23,681 bases of DNA from CBFHND01 sp965657085 (GTDB taxonomy: Bacteria; Pseudomonadota; Alphaproteobacteria; Rhodobacterales; Rhodobacteraceae): positions 1 to 23,681 of the forward strand of contig CBFHND010000037.1 of NCBI GenBank assembly GCA_965657085.1, in the 5' to 3' direction. The position numbers and the translations under genes are program-made. The notes beneath the pieces were generated by a model, which was given only the letters and a program-made list of their open reading frames with translations, searched no databases and was not told the DNA's origin. Below, piece by piece: positions 14,904 through 23,463 of the stretch. Positions within the stretch are counted from its first letter, which is position 1, and every line of letters starts with the position of its first letter.

Positions 14904-15265
14904 GCCTGAATATCCTTGCTGTCGATGACAGCCGAACCATGCGCGACATGATCCGTCTGGCGCTTGAACCCGCCGGGTTCAACGTGACCACCGCCGATGA
15001 CGGTGAACACGGTGTCGAGGTACTGGATGGTATCGAACCCGATGCGATCATCACCGACATCAACATGCCGAAGATGGATGGCTTTGGCTTTATCAACGCG
15101 GTCCGCGCGCAGGAAAAACACCGCGCCACGCCTATTCTTGTTCTCACCACCGAAGCCGCGCCCGAGTTGAAGATGCGCGCCCGCACGGCGGGGGCCACTG
15201 GGTGGATCGTGAAACCGTTCGATCCCTCCAAGCTGATCAAGGCGTTGCAGATGGTAGCCGGGTAA
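14900..15265 (+). CDS. cheY: CheY-type single-domain response regulator
   Basis: This 121-residue receiver domain has no output domain. Asp9-Asp10 (AVDDSRTMR) form the acidic pocket, Asp53 (IITDINMPKMDG) is the phospho-acceptor, and Thr83 and Lys105 (IVKPF) complete the active site. It probably receives phosphate from CheA, encoded next, and either binds the flagellar switch or acts as a phosphate sink. GGAGG lies before the ATG, which overlaps the STAS stop. A second receiver protein lies further down the same operon, so which one drives the motor is undecided. Confidence 0.93.
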   Translation: MSLNILAVDDSRTMRDMIRLALEPAGFNVTTADDGEHGVEVLDGIEPDAIITDINMPKMDGFGFINAVRAQEKHRATPILVLTTEAAPELKMRARTAGATGWIVKPFDPSKLIKALQMVAG

Positions 15266-15270
15266 GAGAG

Positions 15271-17439
15271 ATGAGCGAAGCCAACGATCCCATGGCCGAA
15301 ATTCGGCAATCATTCTTCATTGAATGCGAAGAACTGCTGGAAGGCTTGCAAGATGGGCTTCAGGCCATGGATGACGGAACGTCCGACGGCGAAACCATCA
15401 ACATCGTGTTCCGCGCCGTCCACTCTATCAAGGGCGGTGCAGGCGCTTTCGGTTTGGAAGGGTTGGTCCGTTTTGCCCATTGCTACGAAACGGTGCTGGA
15501 TGGCGTGCGCAGTGATACCCTTGATGTGACGCCCGCCGCCCTGAAGGTTTTCTTTGGCGCCGCAGATCACCTTTCGGATATCGTGCGCCTGTCCCGTGAC
15601 GGTGGGGACTTTCCCACACCTGCGGGTGATGCGCTGATCGCGCAGCTCAATGCGCTTTTGGGCGATGATTTTGACCCAACGGCGGAAGAGGAAGAGATCG
15701 ACTTCCAACCCATGGGCCTGAGCCTTGATCTGGACTTGGCTGCGCCTGACGCCCTGCCCGATCTGACTGTTGCGGAAAACCCGTGCTTCACCATCACCTT
15801 CACGCCACACGCGGACCTTTATGAGACCGGCAATGAACCCTATTTGTTGCTGCGCGCCCTTGCTGACCTTGGCGACATGGATGTGCGCTGCGACACGGCG
15901 CGGGTGCCGTCACTGGAGGCCTTGGCCCCGGAATCCACTTATCTGACCTGGCACGTCACATTGCGCGCGGACATCCAGGAAGCCGAAGTGCAATCGGTCT
16001 TCGAATTCGTTGAAGGGCTTTGCGACGTCGAAATCACCTGCAACGCTGCGAAAGCGGTTATCAACGATGCGACGACGGTCGACTTTGCACCGCTGCCTCC
16101 CTTGCCGGAAGGACCGGTACCTGACGTATGTGCCAATGAGATCGAACCCATTGCGTCAGGTGCTGTCGAAACAGAGACCGCCCCTGCACCGTCAGAGCCC
16201 GCCAAACCGGCCGGACCTGCACAAGCAAAATCGGTCGTGCGCGTGGATCTTGATCGCATCGAACGTCTGGTAAACCTTGTCGGCGAATTGGTGATCAACC
16301 AGGCCATGCTGTCGCAAAGCCTCGAGTCCGCGGGCCTGTCCCCGCATTCGGATGCCATGAACGGCCTCGAGGAATTTCAACGCCTGACACGCGACATTCA
16401 GGACAGCGTGATGATGATCCGCGCACAGCCGGTCAAATCGCTCTTTCAACGTATGGCCCGCATCGTGCGCGAGGCTTCCTCGGCCGTGGACAAGGAGGTG
16501 CGCCTGATCACCGAAGGCGATACCACCGAGGTCGACAAGACCGTGATCGAACGGCTGGCCGATCCGCTGACACACATGATCCGCAATGCCGTGGATCACG
16601 GGTTGGAAGACACCGAAACGCGCCGCGCATGCGGAAAGTCCGACGAGGGTCAGGTCCGCCTGTCCGCAGCCCACAGATCGGGGCGCGTCATCATCGAGGT
16701 TGCGGACGACGGCGGCGGCATAGACCGCGCGCGCGTGCAGCAAATTGCCATCGACAAGGGTCTCATCCCGGCCGACGCCACCTTGACCGACACAGAGATC
16801 GACAACCTTCTGTTCCTGCCAGGTTTCTCGACTGCCAGCAGCGTGTCAGACCTGTCTGGCCGCGGTGTTGGCATGGATGTTGTGCGCACCGCCATTCAGG
16901 CGCTTGGTGGCCGGATAACCACAACGTCTGTTCCGGGGTCCGGTACGACCTTCTCTATCTCCCTGCCGCTGACACTTGCCGTACTGGACGGTATGGTCGT
17001 CAAAGTCGCGGATGAAACGCTGGTTCTTCCGCTCAACCTCGTTGTGGAAACGCTGACCATTGATCCGGACAACCTCGACGAGGTCAGCCCAGGCAGGCAT
17101 GTTGTTCGCGTGCGTGGTGACTTTGTTCCACTGCACGATCTGGGCATACAACTGGGATACCGTACCCCGCTTGACAGCTGTCTGGGATCGGTTGTTCTGC
17201 TGATCTCCAACGAGGATGGCAGCCGCGCCGCCCTGATCGTCGATGAAATCATCGATCAGCGTCAGGTCGTCATCAAGGGTCTTGACGACAGTTTCTATCG
17301 CGCGCCCGGGATCGCGGCGGCCACGATCCTTGGTGATGGGCAAATTGCACTGATCCTCGACCCCTCGGACATTATCGCACAGGCCCAGGACACTGGGCAC
17401 GGTTCGCGCAACGCGCCCAGAATGGAAGTGATGCAATGA
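15271..17439 (+). CDS. cheA: Chemotaxis histidine kinase CheA
   Basis: This 722-residue CheA has all main domains. The HPt domain (residues about 1-110) carries the phospho-accepting His51 (AVHSIKGGAG). A P2-like region (about 165-260, FTITFTPHADLY) is followed by an acidic Pro/Ala-rich linker. The dimerisation helices begin at RVDLDRIERLVNLVGELVI. The ATPase has the N box (MIRNAVDHGLE), G1 (DDGGGID), F box (FLPGFSTA) and G2 (GRGVGMDVV), and a CheW-like P5 domain completes it. CheA phosphorylates the CheY proteins and CheB in response to receptor arrays. The frame is open upstream to 15202 inside cheY, but the ATG at 15271, five bases after the cheY stop, gives the normal HPt start. It overlaps cheW by ATGA. 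Confidence 0.97.
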   Translation: MSEANDPMAEIRQSFFIECEELLEGLQDGLQAMDDGTSDGETINIVFRAVHSIKGGAGAFGLEGLVRFAHCYETVLDGVRSDTLDVTPAALKVFFGAADHLSDIVRLSRDGGDFPTPAGDALIAQLNALLGDDFDPTAEEEEIDFQPMGLSLDLDLAAPDALPDLTVAENPCFTITFTPHADLYETGNEPYLLLRALADLGDMDVRCDTARVPSLEALAPESTYLTWHVTLRADIQEAEVQSVFEFVEGLCDVEITCNAAKAVINDATTVDFAPLPPLPEGPVPDVCANEIEPIASGAVETETAPAPSEPAKPAGPAQAKSVVRVDLDRIERLVNLVGELVINQAMLSQSLESAGLSPHSDAMNGLEEFQRLTRDIQDSVMMIRAQPVKSLFQRMARIVREASSAVDKEVRLITEGDTTEVDKTVIERLADPLTHMIRNAVDHGLEDTETRRACGKSDEGQVRLSAAHRSGRVIIEVADDGGGIDRARVQQIAIDKGLIPADATLTDTEIDNLLFLPGFSTASSVSDLSGRGVGMDVVRTAIQALGGRITTTSVPGSGTTFSISLPLTLAVLDGMVVKVADETLVLPLNLVVETLTIDPDNLDEVSPGRHVVRVRGDFVPLHDLGIQLGYRTPLDSCLGSVVLLISNEDGSRAALIVDEIIDQRQVVIKGLDDSFYRAPGIAAATILGDGQIALILDPSDIIAQAQDTGHGSRNAPRMEVMQ

Positions 17440-17894
17440 GTGAAAAAGACCCCAACACAACCGTCGAACTGCTCACCTTTCAGCTCAGCGATCAGGAATA
17501 TTCGCTGGACATCATGTGTGTGCGTGAGATTCGCGGCTGGACAAAAACGACTCCCTTGCCCCATGCACCGCGCCACATGAAGGGTGTGATCAATCTGCGG
17601 GGTACGGTTTTGCCCGTCATGGACCTGGCCGAACGGTTGGGCCTGCCGGCACAGGAGCAGACAGACCGCAACGTGATTGTCGTGGTCAAGTACGGCGATT
17701 GCATGACCGGTCTGCTGGTCGATGCGGTTTCGGATATCATCGCCTTGTCGTCCGGCGACCTGCAGCCGCCACCTGAGACCGGCGCTGGAGTTTCCAGCAA
17801 TGTGATCAAGGCACTCACACTTCTGGATGACCGCATGATCCGTGTTCTTGATTTGTCTGAGATTGTCGCCACAGATCAAAGCGACGCGGCATGA
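17436..17894 (+). CDS. cheW: Chemotaxis coupling protein CheW
   Basis: This 152-residue SH3-like adaptor couples receptors to CheA. Family segments include LLTFQLSDQEYSLDIMCVREI, PHAPRHMKGVINLRGTVLPVMDL and TGLLVDAVSDII. Length is normal. Start and stop overlap cheA and cheR by four bases each, so it is co-translated with both. Nothing in it appears damaged. Confidence 0.96.
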   Translation: MSEKDPNTTVELLTFQLSDQEYSLDIMCVREIRGWTKTTPLPHAPRHMKGVINLRGTVLPVMDLAERLGLPAQEQTDRNVIVVVKYGDCMTGLLVDAVSDIIALSSGDLQPPPETGAGVSSNVIKALTLLDDRMIRVLDLSEIVATDQSDAA

Positions 17895-18784
17895 TGCAAG
17901 ACCCCCCGCAACCGGCCGATCTGTCCGACAGGGCGTTTCACCGGGTGGCCCAATTCGCTTACGCAAATGCCGGTCTCACCTTGGTTCCGGAAAAGCGACG
18001 CATGGTTCAATCGCGTCTGCGGCACCGTTTGAAGGCCTTGCAGTTGTCTGACTTTGACAGCTACCTCGACTGGCTCGACACGGACGAAGGTGCGGTGGAA
18101 AAGCGGCACCTGATTTCTGCGCTGACCACAAACGTGTCCCAGTTCTTTCGCGAACCGCATCATTTTGACATTCTTCTTGAGCATGGCCTGCCACAAGCAA
18201 GGCAAGAGCTTTCTCAGGGCACGCCCTGCCGGTTCTGGTCTGCGGGGTGTTCGAATGGGCAGGAGGCACTGACGCTCGCCATGTTCCTTTTGGACAAGGA
18301 TCCTTCCCTGGCCCATCAGGACGTCAAAATTCTGGCCACGGACATCGACCCAAAGGTAATCGCCTTTGCCCGTCAGGGCCTCTATCCTAGGCGTATGCTC
18401 GACGGCCTGCCCAAAGGCCATCTGGACAAATATTTCACACCGACAGACGACGCCAGATCAACCTTTTCCCCAACGCCGGTGCTGCGCAAATTGATTAGCT
18501 ACCGCGAGCTCAACCTCTTGGGCAGCTGGCCGATGCGTCGCGCTTTCGACGCTATTTTCTGCCGAAACGTGGTGATCTACTTCGACGCGCTGACCCAAGA
18601 TGGGCTTTGGCCTCGATTTGACGCATCCTTGAAAGCAGGCGGTTTACTCTTTCTGGGCCATTCCGAGCGCATCTCGGACCCCGCGCAGTTCGACTATTCC
18701 GTCGTTGGACCGACAGCATACCAAAAACCATCAGCAATCGTGCAGCGATCCGCACATTTGGAGGCAGAACATGGCATTGCGTGA
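17891..18784 (+). CDS. cheR: Chemotaxis protein methyltransferase CheR
   Basis: This 297-residue protein methylates receptor glutamates with S-adenosylmethionine. The N-terminal helical domain (about 10-85) ends in TTNVSQFFRE. The SAM-binding domain contains RFWSAGCSNGQEALTLAM, where Asn-Gly-Gln-Glu replaces the commoner Ser/Thr-Gly-Glu-Glu; it continues with ATDID, DAIFCRNVVIYF and LFLGHSERI. The nearby receptor has no obvious C-terminal CheR-tethering pentapeptide. It overlaps cheW by ATGA (a second ATG follows directly), and its last 14 bases overlap the following receiver gene. Confidence 0.95.
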   Translation: MMQDPPQPADLSDRAFHRVAQFAYANAGLTLVPEKRRMVQSRLRHRLKALQLSDFDSYLDWLDTDEGAVEKRHLISALTTNVSQFFREPHHFDILLEHGLPQARQELSQGTPCRFWSAGCSNGQEALTLAMFLLDKDPSLAHQDVKILATDIDPKVIAFARQGLYPRRMLDGLPKGHLDKYFTPTDDARSTFSPTPVLRKLISYRELNLLGSWPMRRAFDAIFCRNVVIYFDALTQDGLWPRFDASLKAGGLLFLGHSERISDPAQFDYSVVGPTAYQKPSAIVQRSAHLEAEHGIA

Positions 18785-19157
18785 CCAGATCAGGATCATG
18801 GTGGTCGATGATATGTCGACCAGCCGCGGCGTCATAACACAGGCTTTGGACGGCTTCGGTATTCAGAACGTGTCCACCGCGGAGGATGGCGCAAATGCGT
18901 TGCAAATTCTTGCCAAAAGGCCAGTACACATGGTCATATCGGACTACAACATGCCCAATATGGATGGCTTGAAGTTACTGCATCACTTGCGTGTCCAGCC
19001 GGCAACGAAGGGAATTGGCTTCATTCTGGTCACCGGGCGGGCCGAACAACAGATCATTGATCATGGGCGCAAGCTGGGTATGAACAACTATCTGAAAAAA
19101 CCGTTTCAGCCGCAGGACCTCAAACGCTCCATCGAAGCGGTGGTCGGCCCCCTGTAA
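18771..19157 (+). CDS. cheY: Second CheY-type response regulator
   Basis: This 128-residue receiver-only protein has Asp13-Asp14 (VVDDMSTSR), phospho-acceptor Asp58 (ISDYNMPNMDG), Thr88 and Lys110 (LKKPF). The frame is open upstream to 18705 inside cheR, but the ATG at 18771 follows GGAGG at 18760-18764 and starts the domain correctly. The MSTSR, NMPNMDG and LVTGRAE features are closer to flagellar-motor-type CheY than the first CheY of the operon, so this copy may be the one that binds the motor; that is inference. Its stop shares a base with the next ATG (TAATG). Confidence 0.93.
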   Translation: MALRDQIRIMVVDDMSTSRGVITQALDGFGIQNVSTAEDGANALQILAKRPVHMVISDYNMPNMDGLKLLHHLRVQPATKGIGFILVTGRAEQQIIDHGRKLGMNNYLKKPFQPQDLKRSIEAVVGPL

Positions 19158-19507
19158 TGAAAGGGCCAATGTCACATCAAGAACTTGCCGCGCTTCATGA
19201 CCGAATTGCCCGGCATCTTTTGCATCTGTCCTTCCAGGTGCAAGATACAGAGAATGTTCTGTCCAAACGCGCTCACGCAGTGCAGCCGGTTGATGATGAA
19301 TATCTGACCGGCATGCAAACCCTGGACTATCTTCACCAGTCGCTGGTGGACATGGCCACGCTGATTGCGTCGATGTCGATCCACCCTGTCCAATCCGAAG
19401 CTCTCATGGACAAGGTGCGCCTGGAAAGCACCCGCGCAATTGTCGCGGATCGGACGGTGCCGGTCTCTGCGGAAAGAGTTTCCGCAGGCGCGCTCGATCT
19501 GTTTTAG
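19157..19507 (+). CDS. Small helical protein with a CheZ-like DxxxQ motif, end of the che operon
   Basis: This 116-residue protein has no family I can assign with confidence. It appears largely alpha-helical: LHDRIARHLLHLSFQVQD, then a long helix from about residue 46. That helix contains Asp57-x3-Gln61 (QTLDYLHQSLVDM), the spacing of the catalytic Asp143/Gln147 pair of the CheY-P phosphatase CheZ. S. meliloti CheT, a small che-operon protein, is also described with a DxxxQ motif (from memory). Translational coupling to a CheY gene (TAATG) supports a role in CheY-P dephosphorylation, but this is inference. An in-frame ATG at 19169 could be the real start. No terminator is visible in the 52 bases before the convergent cheD. 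Confidence 0.8.
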   Translation: MKGPMSHQELAALHDRIARHLLHLSFQVQDTENVLSKRAHAVQPVDDEYLTGMQTLDYLHQSLVDMATLIASMSIHPVQSEALMDKVRLESTRAIVADRTVPVSAERVSAGALDLF

Positions 19508-19559
19508 AGCCGGTCTATCGCGTCACACTATCCGCAACGCGGCGTGCGCCTGAGGCCGA

Positions 19560-20081
19560 TTAGAACAGTTCCAGCCCATTTCCGTCAGTGGCCCCTGAAG
19601 ACATCAACAGACGATCATCCGTTTGCGCATCGGATGCGAGCCGTTGCTGAACCCGGCCTGTCGTTGGCCAGAACCGAAGATTGCGGGCGCAAGATCCACC
19701 AAACGAATGATTTTCGCAGTAAATCTCTTCCTTTTCGAGGTAGCGAAGGGTGAATTCGGCGTTTTCCCGTCCAATGTCGGACAGGCCCGCAACCATGCTT
19801 GATCCGCCAAAGGCCTTGGCGCGCAAGTTGTCACGGGTGGCGCCCAATTTGATGACGCTGTTGATCAGAAGTTCCATCGCGTTGATGCCAAGCAGGTTTC
19901 CAACGCTATTGCGCGCACTTCTAACCGTCAGGAGCATGTGATTCATCCCCCCCACCTTTGCGACCGGATCCCAGAGGCAGCATGACACACAGGATCCGAG
20001 CAGCGTGGTGATGACCACGTCGCTTGATGCGCTGGTGGCCAGTTCCCCTTGAACGATATGGATGCGTTTCACCCCCATCAA
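19560..20081 (-). CDS. cheD: Chemoreceptor glutamine deamidase CheD
   Basis: This 173-residue CheD deamidates receptor glutamines to glutamates and may also modulate CheY-P signalling through a phosphatase partner. The triad is Thr25, Cys31 (LLGSCVSCCLWDP) and His48 (GGMNHMLL), with the same spacing as Thr21/Cys27/His44 of Thermotoga CheD. The later KAFGGSSM segment is also typical. Three cysteines lie close together (31, 34, 35). The ATG overlaps the cheB stop by four bases, so it is the last gene of the receptor-cheB-cheD operon. Confidence 0.95.
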   Translation of the reverse strand: MMGVKRIHIVQGELATSASSDVVITTLLGSCVSCCLWDPVAKVGGMNHMLLTVRSARNSVGNLLGINAMELLINSVIKLGATRDNLRAKAFGGSSMVAGLSDIGRENAEFTLRYLEKEEIYCENHSFGGSCARNLRFWPTTGRVQQRLASDAQTDDRLLMSSGATDGNGLELF

Positions 20082-21139
20082 GGCGCAACCTTCGATGTCT
20101 GACGCAGGCCGGATATGATTGCGGGGCCGAACCTGTCCAGAGACGTTTCTACGCTGACAGCATTGAGATCCCTGGCGGATTTGGGCATTCCGTAAACGAC
20201 ACAGCTGGCTTCATCCTGAATGATCGTATGGCCCCCCAGATCGTGCAGGGATTTCATACCGCGCGCACCATCGGTACCAAGACCAGTCATCAACACCGAA
20301 ACCGTCAACCGCGCCCAGGGAACGGCAGATCCAAACAGGCTGTCAACGGATGGGACATGCCGGTCGTCTGGTATGGCCACCTTGCGCAGGATTTGCCAAC
20401 GCCCGAATTTACGGTCGACCAATGTCTGCATGCCATCAGAGGGCGCAATGGTGACGGTACCATCGCCCAGGTGCAGCCCGTCTTGCGCAAGGCGCACGCG
20501 GTGCGGAAGATTCCTGTCGAGCCGTTGGCTGAAGCTTGTCAAGAAACGGTCGGGCATGTGCTGCGCCACAACGATTGGCGGCAGATTATAGGGCAATTGG
20601 TGCAGGGTGCTTTCAAGGGCGGCCACACCACCTGTGGAGGCCCCGATCAGGATCAACTTCCCATCCAGATTCGGTGCCGGTTTTTTTGGGGCGGTCGCTG
20701 ACTTGGTGAGGGTAACGCCTTCTTGCGGTGCGACTTGGGCTGCCTGAACGATCTTGTCGCAAATCCGGCGTGCCGACGATCTGGATTCGAGGGCCGGTTT
20801 CCAGACGCAGTCAACCGCTCCCAAGGCGAGCGCATTGATGGTGTCGACGCTGCCCTGATGCGTACGGGCAGAGACCATGACCACCGGAAGCGGTGTGTCT
20901 TTCATGACCTTCGCTAGGAATTCCAAACCGTCCATATGCGGCATCTCGATGTCAAGGGTCAGAACATCGGGCCGTTTTTCGCGGATCAGAACCTGTGCCT
21001 CCTGAGCATTGCCAGCCTGTCCCACCACCTCGAGGCGCGGGTCCTCGTTCAGAACCGAGCAAAGCCAGCGCCGCAAGAAGCGGGAATCATCGACGATAAC
21101 AACCGAATGGCAGCGAGGGCGAGAGGGCAGCGGCATCAA
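20078..21139 (-). CDS. cheB: Protein-glutamate methylesterase CheB
   Basis: This 353-residue protein has an N-terminal receiver domain with Asp17-Asp18, phospho-acceptor Asp63 (LDIEMPHMDG) and Lys114 (KP). A linker at about 137-157 leads to the methylesterase domain with triad Ser168 (IGASTGG), His194 (AQHMP) and Asp290 (MTGLGTDGARG), matching the spacing of E. coli Ser164/His190/Asp286. It removes receptor methyl esters when phosphorylated by CheA and so opposes CheR. It overlaps both the receptor gene and cheD by ATGA. Confidence 0.97.
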   Translation of the reverse strand: MMPLPSRPRCHSVVIVDDSRFLRRWLCSVLNEDPRLEVVGQAGNAQEAQVLIREKRPDVLTLDIEMPHMDGLEFLAKVMKDTPLPVVMVSARTHQGSVDTINALALGAVDCVWKPALESRSSARRICDKIVQAAQVAPQEGVTLTKSATAPKKPAPNLDGKLILIGASTGGVAALESTLHQLPYNLPPIVVAQHMPDRFLTSFSQRLDRNLPHRVRLAQDGLHLGDGTVTIAPSDGMQTLVDRKFGRWQILRKVAIPDDRHVPSVDSLFGSAVPWARLTVSVLMTGLGTDGARGMKSLHDLGGHTIIQDEASCVVYGMPKSARDLNAVSVETSLDRFGPAIISGLRQTSKVAP

Positions 21140-23463
21140 GAGACTCTCGAAATTGTGTCTGGCAAAAGCAGTTCGTCCTCTGCAACAGTCGAAACGGCAA
21201 AACCGTCCAGCGATTGCATCAGCGCCTCCGAACGGGCGAGAAGTGAGCGGCTGGCCCGTGCCGTCTGTTTGAACATGGCCACATTTCCCTGCCTGTTGGC
21301 GTCGGTTTCGGCGAGGGTGGAATTGATGCGGGTCATATCCTGCGACTGCTCGCGGCCGGAGTTGGCGATGCTGTCGACTTGCCCGCTGATCTCGCGCAGC
21401 GAGGAGGCGATGGATGTCAGCGCCGCATTTGTCTGGCGGAACATCTCGACACCTTCACGCACCTGTTCACCGCTTTGGACGATCAGCGTATTGATCTGGG
21501 CGGCCGCATCCGCGCTACGCTGGGCCAGGGCGCGGACCTCCGATGCAACCACGGCGAACCCGCGTCCGGCCTCGCCTGCACGGGCAGCCTCGACACCTGC
21601 ATTGAGCGCCAGAAGGTTGGTCTGGAAGGCGATATCGTCGATCACCGATATGATGTGTGCGATTTCATCCGCCGATCCGCTGATTGCGGTCATTGCGGCC
21701 TCGGCCTGTTCCGGGATGCGCGCGTTGTCATCGGCCTTGCCCCGCGTTTCGGCGACGATCAAGCTCGCGGCGCTTGCGCCGTCAGAGCAGACCTGCATGT
21801 TCGCCGTCAGGCTGTTGAGCGCGCGCGAAGTGCTTTGAAGCGCCGTGGCCTGCGCGTCCGCCTGTTTGCCCATAAGGTCGGATGCGGCCACAATCTCGTC
21901 TGATCCGTTGCGCATCGACTGTGCGCTGGCGATGGCCTCTGCGATGGCACTGTCCAATTGGCCGGGGGCACGGTTGTCTTCAATCTGGCGCAGCTGGGTT
22001 TTGGCCCCGGTCACATCCGTGCCAAGAAGTGCAATCGAGGTCACCGTGCCGGAGAGGTCGAAAACCGGTGAGAGGCTTGCGTCGATCACACATGTTTGAC
22101 CATCCTGCTCCTTTGGCCGCAGATGTCCTGACCACCGCGTCCCGCAGCCTATCAAATCCCAATCGATGGCCGTGTTTTCCGATAGCCGATGCCGCCACTG
22201 TGCTGGATCATCATATGTCCCGCAGACATCTTCGAAGGCCGCGTTCCAATTCTGAAGCTGACCGGATGTGTCGAATTCGGCTTTCAACTGATACTTCTCG
22301 ATCGCGTCAAGCCGCGCGCGCCGTTTCTGCGCCTCGGTGACGTCCATGCACTCGACCACCCAGTCAAGTTGCGTGCGGTCACCCCCCCGAATGGGATCGA
22401 ACTTAAGAACAAGCTGGCGGGCCATCTGCATGATCTGATGCTCGATCCCAATGGACGGTTGCGCTGTGAGGCGTTCATGGCCTTCGTCGGACAACAGGCC
22501 GGTGGCGCCAACGGAAATACCCGGCGCAGGCAAGGTAACCGGACAGTCTGCTGCCCCCTCTGCCATGGATGCGAACAAACGAGCCGCTGCGGAATTGACG
22601 GTCTTGATGATTCCCTTTGGGTCGATGATGAAAAGCGCGGCCCACGGGGCACGGCGATCGCGGCCGGAGTGTGCGATCGACGCCCCGTTTGCGCCTCGCA
22701 GAAAGGTCGTGGCCTCAGCCCCCAGAACGGCAGAACGGGCAAGGATGCGCTGTATATCGTGGGTGCCCACACGGTAGATCACTGTGCCCATGGGCGCGCC
22801 GCCCCCGTCCCGGATCACTCTGACAAAGGCCGCATACATGCCGGACCCTGTGCCATGGGATTGAAAGGGCAACATCACTGCAGCCCCTTCTGGCGCCGCC
22901 TTGGCCTGTGCATGGGCGTCGGCCAGCAAGTCGGGCGGCGCGGCAACAGCGAAATCATTGCCTTCCATGACTGAATACAGGACATGCCCACCGCGCCCCA
23001 AAAGGTAGACATCCACACAGCTTTCCTTGCGGGCGATGGCGCGAAAGCATCCGTGGTACTTGCGATGATTGCGCGAGTAGGACGACCTGTCCGAAGGATA
23101 CTCCAACGCACCGCGGTCCGAAGGCGCATTCGGGTTCTGGGTGATGTAGACATCCTGCAAATAGGCCGTGGGATCATCGCCCAAAGTGCCCCAGCCGCCT
23201 TCAAGGGACCGCAGCGCATTGACCACGTTGGGGCTTGTCGCCTGAAAGGCGGTATCCGATCGGTTCGCGTCCAGCATCTGGGAAATTTCGGTCTTGCGGG
23301 CCTCTGTCGCCAACAAAATGCGGTCCATACCGTCGCGCACCATCGCGTCCCGCACATCCCGAAAGACGAATGTTCCCATTGCCGTCATGGCCAGCAGGCT
23401 CATCAAGACGATGACCAAGGGACGTTTGACGGCCAATCGCAGGTTGTTGAACAGCTGAATCAT
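21136..23463 (-). CDS. Methyl-accepting chemotaxis protein with tandem PAS domains
   Basis: This 775-residue receptor has one clear membrane helix (residues about 15-34, after a positively charged N terminus). A Cache-like sensor region follows (about 35-265; QDVYITQNPN and VDVYLLGRGGHVLYSV are typical), with Cys139 and Cys149. Two PAS domains follow (about 272-380 and 390-488), then the signalling domain (about 500-740) with the hairpin tip around DIAFQTNLLALNAGVEAARAGE. No second membrane helix and no HAMP domain are visible between sensor and PAS, which is unusual (see findings). No C-terminal CheR/CheB pentapeptide is seen. The ATG at 23463, with GAGG just upstream, is preferred to the in-frame start at 23484. 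It heads the receptor-cheB-cheD operon. Ligand unknown. Confidence 0.93.
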   Translation of the reverse strand: MIQLFNNLRLAVKRPLVIVLMSLLAMTAMGTFVFRDVRDAMVRDGMDRILLATEARKTEISQMLDANRSDTAFQATSPNVVNALRSLEGGWGTLGDDPTAYLQDVYITQNPNAPSDRGALEYPSDRSSYSRNHRKYHGCFRAIARKESCVDVYLLGRGGHVLYSVMEGNDFAVAAPPDLLADAHAQAKAAPEGAAVMLPFQSHGTGSGMYAAFVRVIRDGGGAPMGTVIYRVGTHDIQRILARSAVLGAEATTFLRGANGASIAHSGRDRRAPWAALFIIDPKGIIKTVNSAAARLFASMAEGAADCPVTLPAPGISVGATGLLSDEGHERLTAQPSIGIEHQIMQMARQLVLKFDPIRGGDRTQLDWVVECMDVTEAQKRRARLDAIEKYQLKAEFDTSGQLQNWNAAFEDVCGTYDDPAQWRHRLSENTAIDWDLIGCGTRWSGHLRPKEQDGQTCVIDASLSPVFDLSGTVTSIALLGTDVTGAKTQLRQIEDNRAPGQLDSAIAEAIASAQSMRNGSDEIVAASDLMGKQADAQATALQSTSRALNSLTANMQVCSDGASAASLIVAETRGKADDNARIPEQAEAAMTAISGSADEIAHIISVIDDIAFQTNLLALNAGVEAARAGEAGRGFAVVASEVRALAQRSADAAAQINTLIVQSGEQVREGVEMFRQTNAALTSIASSLREISGQVDSIANSGREQSQDMTRINSTLAETDANRQGNVAMFKQTARASRSLLARSEALMQSLDGFAVSTVAEDELLLPDTISRVS

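Noticed and set aside
15202..15270. Upstream extension of CheA into cheY
   Set aside because: The ATG at 15271 gives the normal start of the HPt domain just after the cheY stop.
19508..19559. Terminator between the convergent che operons
   Set aside because: Only a GGCG-TG-CGCC self-complementary stretch is seen, with no T-run on either side.
20024..20701. 225-codon plus-strand open frame opposite cheB and cheD
   Set aside because: The minus-strand products have complete CheB and CheD catalytic residues; the plus frame is a shadow.
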